A stretch of DNA of 7,580 bases, taken from the NCBI GenBank assembly GCA_964395915.1, contig CAYNDB010000114.1:1-7580 (forward strand). Reading direction: 5' to 3'. Positions 1 through 6,393 of the stretch are shown in pieces. Both the position numbers and the translations under genes were made by a program. A model generated the notes under the pieces. It was not told the origin of the DNA, did not search any database, and saw only the letters and a list, made by a program, of their open reading frames with translations. The stretch is from CAYNDB01 sp964395915. GTDB lineage: Bacteria > Nitrospinota_A > UBA7883 > JAJRTC01. Numbering within the stretch: position 1 is the stretch's first letter; each line of letters begins with the position of its first letter.

Positions 1-75
1 AAACCGGTTTCATTCCAGAAAGGAATGGAAGAAACTTATGACTGGTATGTTAAGAATAATTATCTGAAAGCTTGA
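1..75 (+). CDS. C-terminal end of a GDP-L-fucose synthase-like NAD(P)-dependent epimerase/reductase (partial)
   Basis: Frame 1 is open from the window edge to TGA at 73-75 and encodes the last 24 residues of a gene that starts upstream. The peptide has the pattern V-S-F-x-x-G-M-x-x-T-Y-x-W-Y-x-x-N. This closely follows the end of GDP-L-fucose synthase (Fcl/WcaG), whose last helix reads as hydrophobic-S-x-x-x-G-x-x-x-T-Y-x-W-F. That enzyme is a short-chain dehydrogenase that epimerises and reduces GDP-4-keto-6-deoxymannose to GDP-L-fucose in the cytoplasm. Other sugar-nucleotide epimerases have a similar 'EG-hydrophobic-x-x-T-x-x-W' tail, so the exact substrate is uncertain. The next gene starts 3 bases after the stop, which fits an operon. 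Confidence 0.6.
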   Translation, partial: KPVSFQKGMEETYDWYVKNNYLKA

Positions 76-78
76 ATA

Positions 79-1329
79 ATGGATAGATCAAATAATATTT
101 ATAGATATAAACGACCTTTTTGGTTGATACCGTTCGCCAAAATATCGATTTTAATAACCGTCACATTTCTATGCGGGTTTGCAAATGTCGACAAATATAT
201 ACTTCCTCTTCCTGAGGGGGCCAAGAAAATATCGGCGGTTCTCGATCATAAAGGCGCGATACATATAGTTTATCAGGACGGCAATGACGCGTATTACACT
301 GTTTCTTATGACGGAGGGAAAACTGTCGGGAAACGAATATTGATAACCAGCCTGAAATCGGTATATGCAAGCAAGTTGGAAATTGCGGTTGGACGCTCCG
401 GCAATGTCTACATCACACATTGGGACAAAAAGTTTAAATTTCAGAGAAAACCGGCTGGAGCGAAACAATTTTCTGACCCTGTCGAAGATGTCGGCGGAAA
501 AATAGCTGTGGATGAAAATGAAAATATTTTTGTCACGCATTTGGGGAATCTGGATAAAAGGCCTGCGACAAAAACCGACCCTTACCCGACAAATATCTGG
601 GTCAACATAAGCTATGACAAGGGGAAGACTTTTCTTGAAAGACCGGTTCGCGTAGATAAAAATGGCCCTGGAAGCGCATGCGACTGTTGTACACCGGATA
701 TCATGGTGGACAACGAAAAAGTATACGTGGCATATAGAAACGGAGCAAAAAATGAGAGAAACATTTATCTTGTATCTTTTGAGAAGCAAAACCTTTTAAA
801 AGGCCCGCATAACGTTAAAAGAATTGGAGCGGAAAACTGGGTTTTGAATGGATGCCCCGCGTCCAGCCCCAGCATAACCGGGGGCGGAGGAAAGGTGGTT
901 GTGGCATGGATGACAGGAGAGACAAGGCATATGCCCAAGGACCGAATAAACCTTGAAGGGATTCAATGGCGTGGGTCTACCGGCGGCTCCACAGCAATAT
1001 TTTACGTTGTGTCAACCGATGGTGGAAAAACTTTTTCCACACAACGCCTTGTTGGAAAATCAAATTTGAAGCCCCAGAACTATCCGATGATCGGCATGGC
1101 GGAAAGGTTTTTTCTTTTGGGGTGGAAAAATGGCGACAGGTTGAACTGGGTTTCACTTCCTTTTGGCGAGAATGAAAATGAGCCGGTCAAAGAGCCTAAT
1201 GAAGAAGGGCTGGGCATTTATGAGGATATACTTGCGTTAACCAATCCCTCGCTGGACACGGCATATATTATCTGGAGCAGTGAGGATAGAAAGACATATT
1301 CAACGCTTAAAATTGACGGCAAAAAGTGA
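79..1329 (+). CDS. Exported Asp-box (BNR-repeat) protein, sialidase-like beta-propeller with conserved cysteines
   Basis: This is a 416-residue protein. The N-terminus is basic (residues 1-21) followed by a hydrophobic stretch at about 22-35 that ends in G-F-A, so it is a signal peptide or membrane anchor; cleavage after A35 is possible. Three Asp boxes (S-x-D-x-G-x-T) lie at residues 76-82, 178-184 and 312-318, each in a beta-hairpin context, as in six-bladed sialidase-type propellers. Between boxes 2 and 3 are a C-x-C-C cluster (C201, C203, C204) and an N-G-C-P motif (C259). The same spacing style occurs in a group of secreted 'sialidase family' proteins of unproven activity. I do not find the F-R-I-P motif of true bacterial sialidases, so neuraminidase activity is not claimed. 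It may bind or trim the glycan made by the neighbouring genes. ATG at 79 is the only Met in the N-terminal region; TTG at 124 would give a shorter, more typical signal peptide. No clear ribosome-binding site precedes either. Confidence 0.8.
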   Translation: MDRSNNIYRYKRPFWLIPFAKISILITVTFLCGFANVDKYILPLPEGAKKISAVLDHKGAIHIVYQDGNDAYYTVSYDGGKTVGKRILITSLKSVYASKLEIAVGRSGNVYITHWDKKFKFQRKPAGAKQFSDPVEDVGGKIAVDENENIFVTHLGNLDKRPATKTDPYPTNIWVNISYDKGKTFLERPVRVDKNGPGSACDCCTPDIMVDNEKVYVAYRNGAKNERNIYLVSFEKQNLLKGPHNVKRIGAENWVLNGCPASSPSITGGGGKVVVAWMTGETRHMPKDRINLEGIQWRGSTGGSTAIFYVVSTDGGKTFSTQRLVGKSNLKPQNYPMIGMAERFFLLGWKNGDRLNWVSLPFGENENEPVKEPNEEGLGIYEDILALTNPSLDTAYIIWSSEDRKTYSTLKIDGKK

Positions 1330-2333
1330 GTGACCTTCCTCTGGTTTCCATAGTAGTCCCTGTTTACAACGGAGAAAAATATCTTCGTGAAAGTCTGGAC
1401 TCCATACTCGCCCAGACGTATCAGCGGACTGAAATACTTGTGATGGACGATGCGTCAACTGATGGCACAAGCGAGATAATTAAATCTTACGGGGAGAAGA
1501 TAAAGTCTTACAGACAGCTATCAAACGTAGGTCAGTTTCAAAATGTAAACGACGGAATTGGAATGGCATCGGGTGAGTTTGTATGTGTTTATCATTCTGA
1601 TGACATTTACATTTCAAACATTGTAGAAAAAGAGGTTGAGTTCCTGATCAAATATCCTGAAGCGGGAGCGGTTTTTTGTCTGGACATATTAGTTGATAAG
1701 GATAACAAGGAATATAACAGGTTGAAAATTCCTCCAGAGGTTCAGGGAGGGGCGCCACTCACTCATACCGTCATCTTCAACGCCTTGCTGAAATATAAGA
1801 ACGCTTTTTTAGTCTGTCCGACCGCCATGGTCAGAAAATCTGTTTATGATGATGTGGGAGTTTACAGGGATGAACTGTATCTTAATACTTCAGACCTTGA
1901 TATGTGGCTACGGATTTCCCAAAAATATACGATCGGCATTCTTGAAGAATATCTGCTTCGATACCGTCATTTTCCCGATCAGTCGTCACGTAAATATCAC
2001 AGTACCCGGCTTGAGCAGGAACGGTTCTTTACAATAATGGATGACTACCTTCAGGCCGGAAGCGAAAATATAGCTACACCCGAGGCCCTGACCGGTTACG
2101 AGGCGCATCGCGCGGAAGATCGTTTGATGTTAATCGTTAAACATTATATTCAGGGAAAGTTGGATGGAGGCAGGAAAATACTCAAAACGATTCGCCTTGC
2201 GCAACTACTTGGAAGCGCGCAAATACAACGTTGGCGACTTTTTGTTTTATACCTGTTGTTCCATGTTCTACTTCGTCTGCCACGTATGCGGTTTGTAGTG
2301 GATTTGTTTATCAAACGCTGGTTTTCGAAATAG
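1326..2333 (+). CDS. Family 2 glycosyltransferase (GT-A fold)
   Basis: This 335-residue protein should transfer a sugar from a nucleotide-sugar donor to the growing lipid-linked glycan at the cytoplasmic face of the inner membrane. The GT2 signature is complete: V-S-I-V-V-P-V-Y-N-G at residues 7-16, the nucleotide-binding D-D-A-S at 41-44, the metal-binding S-D-D at 91-93 (the DxD equivalent), and S-D-L-D-M-W at 189-194 in the place of the usual E-D-x-x-x-W acceptor/base segment. Residues 304-328 are hydrophobic with interspersed arginines and could be a membrane-associating helix. The start is GTG at 1326, which overlaps the TGA of the Asp-box gene by four bases (GTGA), so translation is probably coupled; I see no good ribosome-binding site. 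Donor and acceptor cannot be read from the sequence. Confidence 0.93.
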   Translation: MSDLPLVSIVVPVYNGEKYLRESLDSILAQTYQRTEILVMDDASTDGTSEIIKSYGEKIKSYRQLSNVGQFQNVNDGIGMASGEFVCVYHSDDIYISNIVEKEVEFLIKYPEAGAVFCLDILVDKDNKEYNRLKIPPEVQGGAPLTHTVIFNALLKYKNAFLVCPTAMVRKSVYDDVGVYRDELYLNTSDLDMWLRISQKYTIGILEEYLLRYRHFPDQSSRKYHSTRLEQERFFTIMDDYLQAGSENIATPEALTGYEAHRAEDRLMLIVKHYIQGKLDGGRKILKTIRLAQLLGSAQIQRWRLFVLYLLFHVLLRLPRMRFVVDLFIKRWFSK

Positions 2334-2340
2334 ATAATTA

Positions 2341-2346
2341 AAGGGG
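2341..2346 (+). promoter_or_regulatory. Ribosome-binding site of the sulfotransferase-like gene
   Basis: AAGGGG lies 6 bases before the ATG at 2353, inside the 19-base gap after the GT2 stop. It is one of the few clear Shine-Dalgarno-like sites in the window and supports ATG 2353 as the start. Confidence 0.6.
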
Positions 2347-2352
2347 TTAAAT

Positions 2353-2922
2353 ATGAATAACCTTGTTTTCATCAGTGGAGACTTTAGCTCTGGAAGCACG
2401 CTTCTTTTCACTCTTTTCAGGAAATCAGGTGGATATCATTGCCTTTATGAGCCTCTACATGAAAAAATTCTTGAATATGTTATATGGCCGCTACGAGTCT
2501 ACGAACATCACTTTTTTGTGGAGGATTACTTTGCCGAGTACAAGGGCTTTCGCGATATTTTNNNNNNNNNNNNNNNNNNNNNNNNNNNNNNNNNNNNNNN
2601 NNNNNNNNNNNNNNNNNNNNNNNNNNNNNNNNNNNNNNNNNNNNNNNNNNNNNNNNNNNNNGATTTTATGGATTTGACTAAGAACTTTGAAGAAACATTT
2701 GGCAAGATCGCGGAATGTGTGGAGCATGATTTTGATATAGAGTCGCTCAAAAAGTTTGTCATACCACCGGAAAAGCAGGAAAAAATACCAGTTCGTCAAT
2801 CCGGGTTAGGTGACAAATTATTGAAACTGAGCGATAAAGTCGGTAGAAAGTATGCTAGAGGCAGATTAATGCTCATGGGTTTAACCAACCGCAAGTCATT
2901 ATCATCCAGAAATAAAAGATAA
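2353..2922 (+). CDS. Sulfotransferase-like protein, interrupted by an assembly gap
   Basis: The N-terminal 69 residues carry a loop F-I-S-G-x-F-S-S-G-S-T-L-L at residues 6-18, followed by an 'L-Y-E-P-L-H-E' segment at 31-37. This layout matches the 5'-phosphosulfate-binding loop (G-x-x-x-S-G-T/S-T-L-L) and following strand of PAPS-dependent sulfotransferases. After 100 Ns, 86 residues remain up to TAA at 2920-2922. Their 'N-F-E-E-T-F-x-K-I' helix followed by 'D-F-D-x-E-S-L-K-K-F' resembles the C-terminal region of the family ('nPeeTl..I.eFl..d'). The middle part, including the 3'-phosphate-binding Ser/Arg segment, lies in the gap. The apparent length of 189 residues is below the usual 250-350, so the true gap is probably longer than drawn. 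The reading frame across it is therefore not assured, and two separate genes cannot be excluded. Expected role: sulfation of the polysaccharide or its precursor. Confidence 0.65.
   Translation: MNNLVFISGDFSSGSTLLFTLFRKSGGYHCLYEPLHEKILEYVIWPLRVYEHHFFVEDYFAEYKGFRDIXXXXXXXXXXXXXXXXXXXXXXXXXXXXXXXXXXDFMDLTKNFEETFGKIAECVEHDFDIESLKKFVIPPEKQEKIPVRQSGLGDKLLKLSDKVGRKYARGRLMLMGLTNRKSLSSRNKR
2562..2661. other. Assembly gap of 100 Ns
   Basis: This is a run of exactly 100 N, the size commonly used as a placeholder when the true gap length is unknown. It falls inside the sulfotransferase-like gene. Any translation through it is arbitrary. Confidence 0.97.
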
Positions 2923-2931
2923 AGCTTTCCA

Positions 2932-4407
2932 GTGCTTAAAGTCATCCTCGGAATAGGTTCCATTCAAATAATCACTATGCTGATTCTCCTGGTGCGCACT
3001 AAAACGCTGGCCGTTATGCTGGGACCGGAAGGCGTTGGGATTATGGCGGTGGTAGACAGGTTGCTTGCATTGATTAGCCAGACCGCTTCATTCTCACTGC
3101 CTTTCGCCGCTTTACGTTTTCTTCCGTCGGTGTGGGGCAAGAGCAGAGCGGATTATATCTTGTTGTTCAAACAAATGCGCAATGTGATTGCCTTAACCAC
3201 TTTAGTAGCGATCATTGCTTCTTTTGCGATAAATCTTTTCTATCCCGCTCTATGGGGTAAAGAACTGCTCCAATACCGATCTATTATGTTTGCCGCCATA
3301 GCCTGTCTTCCGATAATAGCATTCCTTCCCTTTTTACGAAACGCCATCGCTGGTCAAATGCAACATAATAAATCCATGTTGTTTTTTATGGCTCACGCGG
3401 TCATTTTTACTTTGTCGGGAATTTTAGGGGTGTGGTGGAAAGGATTGGAAGGATTATATTTACTCTATGCTGTCTTTGGTATTATGCTTATCTTTCCTGT
3501 CGTCACGCGCTTAACCAAAGTACCGCTTCCGGACCAGCCAGCTAAGGCAGCCACCGGGTTCTTTTCTTTGAAAATGCCCCCCAATATATGGAAATTTTGT
3601 TTTACATTCTTCGGGCTTGCCTTTATAGCTCCGTTTGCGATTTTGCAAGTAAATTACCAGGTGCTAAGTCATTATGGGGCGGAGACAGCCGGGTGGATGC
3701 AGGCCGCCGTTGGAATATCGCTTGCAGTGCGCGGCGTTCTCGGGGCCGCCAACGCGGCTTTCCTAACACCTAATCTCAATAAAGGTGGGTCGCCAAAAGA
3801 ACGAATGGACAGGGCTCTGGAGTATAATAAAACCCTCGTAATAATAAGTTGTTTAACTGTAGTTCCAATCCTGTTGTATCCACATATATTTGTTCGCATT
3901 CTATATTCGGAAAACTTTCTTCCCGGGGCTACGTTTGTAGCGTTATTTGTTTTAGGGGAAATTATTATTCTGATGACTGGAACATACCAAGCGTTGATTA
4001 TAGCTCTTGATCATATAGCCTATCATGTGATCCAGAACATCATTGCTCAGCTCGCTTTGCTTGTAATGGCGCTTGTCATGATAAAGTCATACGGAATTCT
4101 TGGGGCGGGATTGGCCATGATTATATCGTATCTGTATCTTTTATTAGCGGCCACACTTTTCCTGAAGTTTAAATATCGTTTAACAACTCCTTTGCATAAT
4201 GCGACCTTAATAGTTTATACACTCATAGCCTTGTGTATCGGAGGTGGCGTGGGCGCAACGTTTAGCGGGTACTCTCTTGAAATAATAGTTGGTAAAACGG
4301 CGCTTTATTTAATAATTGTATCGGGGCTGTGGTTTTTCTTAAACAAGCAGGAAAGAAATAAGCTTAGCGAAATGTTGCATAAAATATTCCCCCGCTTTTC
4401 TTCATGA
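2932..4407 (+). CDS. Wzx-type polysaccharide flippase (MOP exporter superfamily)
   Basis: This 491-residue, very hydrophobic protein has about 12-14 membrane segments, roughly at residues 4-22, 36-60, 85-104, 118-135, 148-166, 172-192, 222-240, 255-275, 301-317, 333-352, 364-384, 387-409, 424-443 and 451-470. The N-terminal segment followed by 'L-G-P-E-G-V-G' at 30-36 is typical of Wzx/O-antigen translocases, as is the conserved 'F-L-P-G-A' turn near 329-333. The family moves undecaprenyl-linked oligosaccharide from the cytoplasmic to the periplasmic face of the inner membrane. The start is GTG at 2932: the preceding in-frame TAA (2920-2922) leaves only three codons before it, and the first internal ATG would remove most of the first membrane segment. 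The gap to the upstream gene is 9 bases. No polymerase (Wzy) or chain-length regulator (Wzz) is in the window. Confidence 0.88.
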   Translation: MLKVILGIGSIQIITMLILLVRTKTLAVMLGPEGVGIMAVVDRLLALISQTASFSLPFAALRFLPSVWGKSRADYILLFKQMRNVIALTTLVAIIASFAINLFYPALWGKELLQYRSIMFAAIACLPIIAFLPFLRNAIAGQMQHNKSMLFFMAHAVIFTLSGILGVWWKGLEGLYLLYAVFGIMLIFPVVTRLTKVPLPDQPAKAATGFFSLKMPPNIWKFCFTFFGLAFIAPFAILQVNYQVLSHYGAETAGWMQAAVGISLAVRGVLGAANAAFLTPNLNKGGSPKERMDRALEYNKTLVIISCLTVVPILLYPHIFVRILYSENFLPGATFVALFVLGEIIILMTGTYQALIIALDHIAYHVIQNIIAQLALLVMALVMIKSYGILGAGLAMIISYLYLLLAATLFLKFKYRLTTPLHNATLIVYTLIALCIGGGVGATFSGYSLEIIVGKTALYLIIVSGLWFFLNKQERNKLSEMLHKIFPRFSS

Positions 4408-4493
4408 ATCATTGGAAAATAATCGCTTTTGGCGCCAAGGCCGTTGTTAACCTTTTAAGAATGTTAAAGCCTGATATCCCATGTGCGGAATAG
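4404..4493 (+). CDS. Small ORF (29 codons) bridging the flippase stop and the amidotransferase start
   Basis: An ATG at 4404 overlaps the flippase TGA as ATGA. The frame reads 29 codons to TAG at 4491-4493, 10 bases beyond the ATG of the next gene. The peptide begins M-N-H-W-K and includes a short amphipathic stretch; I recognise no family. The geometry (stop-start overlap at one end, start inside the ORF at the other) is what a translational-coupling leader would look like. It would keep ribosomes on the mRNA across the 73-base gap and deliver them to the amidotransferase start, which lacks a good ribosome-binding site. It may equally be chance, since ORFs of this size are common. Confidence 0.25.
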   Translation: MNHWKIIAFGAKAVVNLLRMLKPDIPCAE

Positions 4494-6358
4494 TCGGCGC
4501 TGTATCGAACGCGCCTGTTGACAAGCTGATTGTAACTCAGATGCGGGAGAGCTTGGTCCATAGAGGTCCAGATTACGGAGGCATATGGGCTTCCGAAAAT
4601 GGCAAGGCGTGTTTCGGGCATCGTCGTTTGGCTATTATCGATCTGTCTCAGGACGCGAACCAGCCGATGGTATCTCACGATGGAAGATTTGTCATAACAT
4701 ACAACGGTGAAATCTATAACTACCGTGAATTGAGAAAAGAACTTAAATCTATTGGAACACAATTCCGTACGACTTCCGATACTGAAGTTCTCCTGGAAAG
4801 TTACAGACGTTGGGGCGAAAAATGTCTTGAGCGGCTGTGCGGTATGTTCGCATTTGTCATCATGGATAAGGTCACGCAAGAGCTTTTCTGCGCCAGGGAC
4901 AGGGCAGGGGAGAAGCCTTTTTACTATTCCACGATAGGCGGAAGTTTCATATTCGCTTCAGAGCTGAAGGCGCTTTTGCGTTGGCCAGGATTTCGAAAAG
5001 AGATACATTACCCGGCTCTTATAGATTACCTCACGTTTGGTTTTGTCATCGAGCCGAAAAGCATATGGGAGGGATGCTTTAAACTTGCGCCGGGACATTG
5101 GATGAGAGTCAAACTAAACCAGGATGGAGCGCCTTATGTGCAAAGTCCAATACAATATTGGGATTTCGAATTCAAGCCTGACTATGCCGTAAAAGATTGG
5201 AGTCCCATAATATTGGATACTCTTCAGAAGGTTGGGGGGCAGATGGTCTGCGCTGATGTCCCTGTCGGGACTTTTCTTAGCGGTGGAGTGGATTCGTCAT
5301 CGGTCACGGCCGCCCTGTCAAAAAGCGGCCATCCAGTTAGCACTTTCACTATAGGATTCTCCGATCAGGAATATGACGAAAGGCCATGGGCGAAAAAAGT
5401 TTCTGATCTCTATAAAACGAATCACACAGAAAAACTTGTGATAGCGGAGGATGTAACGGAAATCTCTCAAAAAATGTTGTGGCACTACGATGAGCCGTTT
5501 AACGACTATTCATATCTGCCGACATATTACGTTTGCCGAGAAGCCAGAAAGGATATTACCGTTGCGTTGTCAGGTGACGGAGCGGATGAAATCCTGGCAG
5601 GGTATTTGAAATATCAGAGATTGGGGATGATCCAGTCCTTCAGACAGAGCTTTCCAAGCTATTTAACGCCTCTTCTATCGTTTGGCGCGCGTTTATTTCC
5701 ATCAACGAGTCGTATCAACAGGGCGTTAACGCAATATGGAAAAGATTCAACTACTATGTTAACCGACATGATGACGTTGGCGTTTCCTTATGAGCTGCTT
5801 AAAAAAGCCTCGAATGGCGCTTTGGCAAATGCGCTCAAAGACTATTCCCCTTTTGATGAAGTTAAGCGTCTTTTACAAAAAGCGCCGCCTGAAAAAGTGG
5901 GTTTGATCAATTCCATGCGGTACCTGGATTTAAAAATAACATTGGCTTCAGGCATATTGGTTAAAGTTGATCGCGCCAGCATGGCGGTGTCGCTGGAAGT
6001 AAGGCCAGTGTATCTGCATAAGGATATCCTTGATCTGGCGGAAAGAATTCCCTCAACTTTACTGGCTGACAAATCTCATTCTAAAGAGGCGTTGAAGTCC
6101 GCGCTAAAAGAATGGCTTCCCAGCGACCTGCTATACAGGAAAAAAATGGGGTTCGCCATGCCATTAAAGAAATGGCTGCGGGGAGAGTTAGGGCATATTT
6201 TTGAAAACAGAAATAGCAACGGTCGTATTCGAGAGATGTTTGATGATAAAATTATTGATCGGATAATTAATGAGCATGTATCGGGCAAAAATGATTTAAC
6301 TTCAATCGTTCATTGTGTTTATTTTCTCAACAGCTGGATGAAAGAGTGGGGTGAATAA
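4481..6358 (+). CDS. asnB: Glutamine-hydrolysing asparagine synthase-like amidotransferase (AsnB family)
   Basis: This 625-residue, two-domain cytoplasmic enzyme is complete. The N-terminal glutaminase domain begins Met-Cys-Gly-Ile-Val-Gly, with C2 as nucleophile after Met removal, which fixes the start at 4481. It continues with H-R-G-P-D at 27-31, G-H-R-R-L at 46-50, N-G-E-I-Y-N at 75-80, S-D-T-E at 99-102 and R-D-R-x-G-x-K-P at 139-146. The synthetase domain has the ATP-pyrophosphate loop S-G-G-V-D-S-S at 267-273, D-E-P-F at 337-340, L-S-G-D-G-A-D-E at 363-370, D-R-A-S-M at 497-501 and K-M-G-F near 555-558. The usual R-x-P-F-L-D after the D-R-x-S-M segment is replaced by R-P-V-Y-L-H (508-513). 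AsnB relatives inside polysaccharide loci are thought to amidate sugar carboxyl groups (uronamides) or serve exopolysaccharide systems, rather than only make asparagine. That role is inferred from context; the symbol denotes the family. Confidence 0.93.
   Translation: MCGIVGAVSNAPVDKLIVTQMRESLVHRGPDYGGIWASENGKACFGHRRLAIIDLSQDANQPMVSHDGRFVITYNGEIYNYRELRKELKSIGTQFRTTSDTEVLLESYRRWGEKCLERLCGMFAFVIMDKVTQELFCARDRAGEKPFYYSTIGGSFIFASELKALLRWPGFRKEIHYPALIDYLTFGFVIEPKSIWEGCFKLAPGHWMRVKLNQDGAPYVQSPIQYWDFEFKPDYAVKDWSPIILDTLQKVGGQMVCADVPVGTFLSGGVDSSSVTAALSKSGHPVSTFTIGFSDQEYDERPWAKKVSDLYKTNHTEKLVIAEDVTEISQKMLWHYDEPFNDYSYLPTYYVCREARKDITVALSGDGADEILAGYLKYQRLGMIQSFRQSFPSYLTPLLSFGARLFPSTSRINRALTQYGKDSTTMLTDMMTLAFPYELLKKASNGALANALKDYSPFDEVKRLLQKAPPEKVGLINSMRYLDLKITLASGILVKVDRASMAVSLEVRPVYLHKDILDLAERIPSTLLADKSHSKEALKSALKEWLPSDLLYRKKMGFAMPLKKWLRGELGHIFENRNSNGRIREMFDDKIIDRIINEHVSGKNDLTSIVHCVYFLNSWMKEWGE
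6348..6354 (+). promoter_or_regulatory. Possible ribosome-binding site deciding the start of the last gene
   Basis: GGGGTGA differs by one base from the anti-16S complement GAGGTGA and lies 6 bases before a TTG at 6361 that is in frame with the GH30-like gene. It overlaps the last codons of the amidotransferase, so coding constraint could also explain it. If real, translation would begin at TTG 6361 and add 11 residues to the N-terminus. No comparable site precedes ATG 6394. Confidence 0.3.
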
Positions 6359-6393
6359 AGTTGGTCAACATTACAAAATTCAAAAATAATTTT

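Noticed and set aside
8..30. Stem-loop of about 9 pairs (TTTCATTCC / GGAATGGAA with a 5-base loop).
   Set aside because: It lies within the conserved C-terminal codons of the fucose-synthase-like gene, has no following T-run, and is too far from the stop to be a terminator.
169..789. 206-codon open frame on the minus strand.
   Set aside because: It is antisense to the Asp-box gene, whose protein has clear motifs. The minus-strand product is cysteine- and arginine-rich without recognisable domains.
1022..1040. Perfect 9-bp inverted repeat with a single central base (GTGGAAAAA-C-TTTTTCCAC).
   Set aside because: It lies inside the third Asp box, where the codons for G-G-K-T-F-S-T produce it naturally. 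There is no usable loop and no regulatory context.
4408..4480. Possible promoter in the 73-base gap before the amidotransferase.
   Set aside because: A TTGTTA hexamer is present, but no acceptable -10 box occurs at the right spacing, and the flanking genes look co-transcribed.
4409..4879. 156-codon open frame on the minus strand.
   Set aside because: It lies opposite the conserved glutaminase domain of the amidotransferase. No motifs or start signals support it.
5308..5330. 6-bp inverted repeat GGCCGC / GCGGCC with an 11-base loop.
   Set aside because: It is internal to the amidotransferase coding region, just after the ATP-binding loop codons, and short enough to occur by chance.
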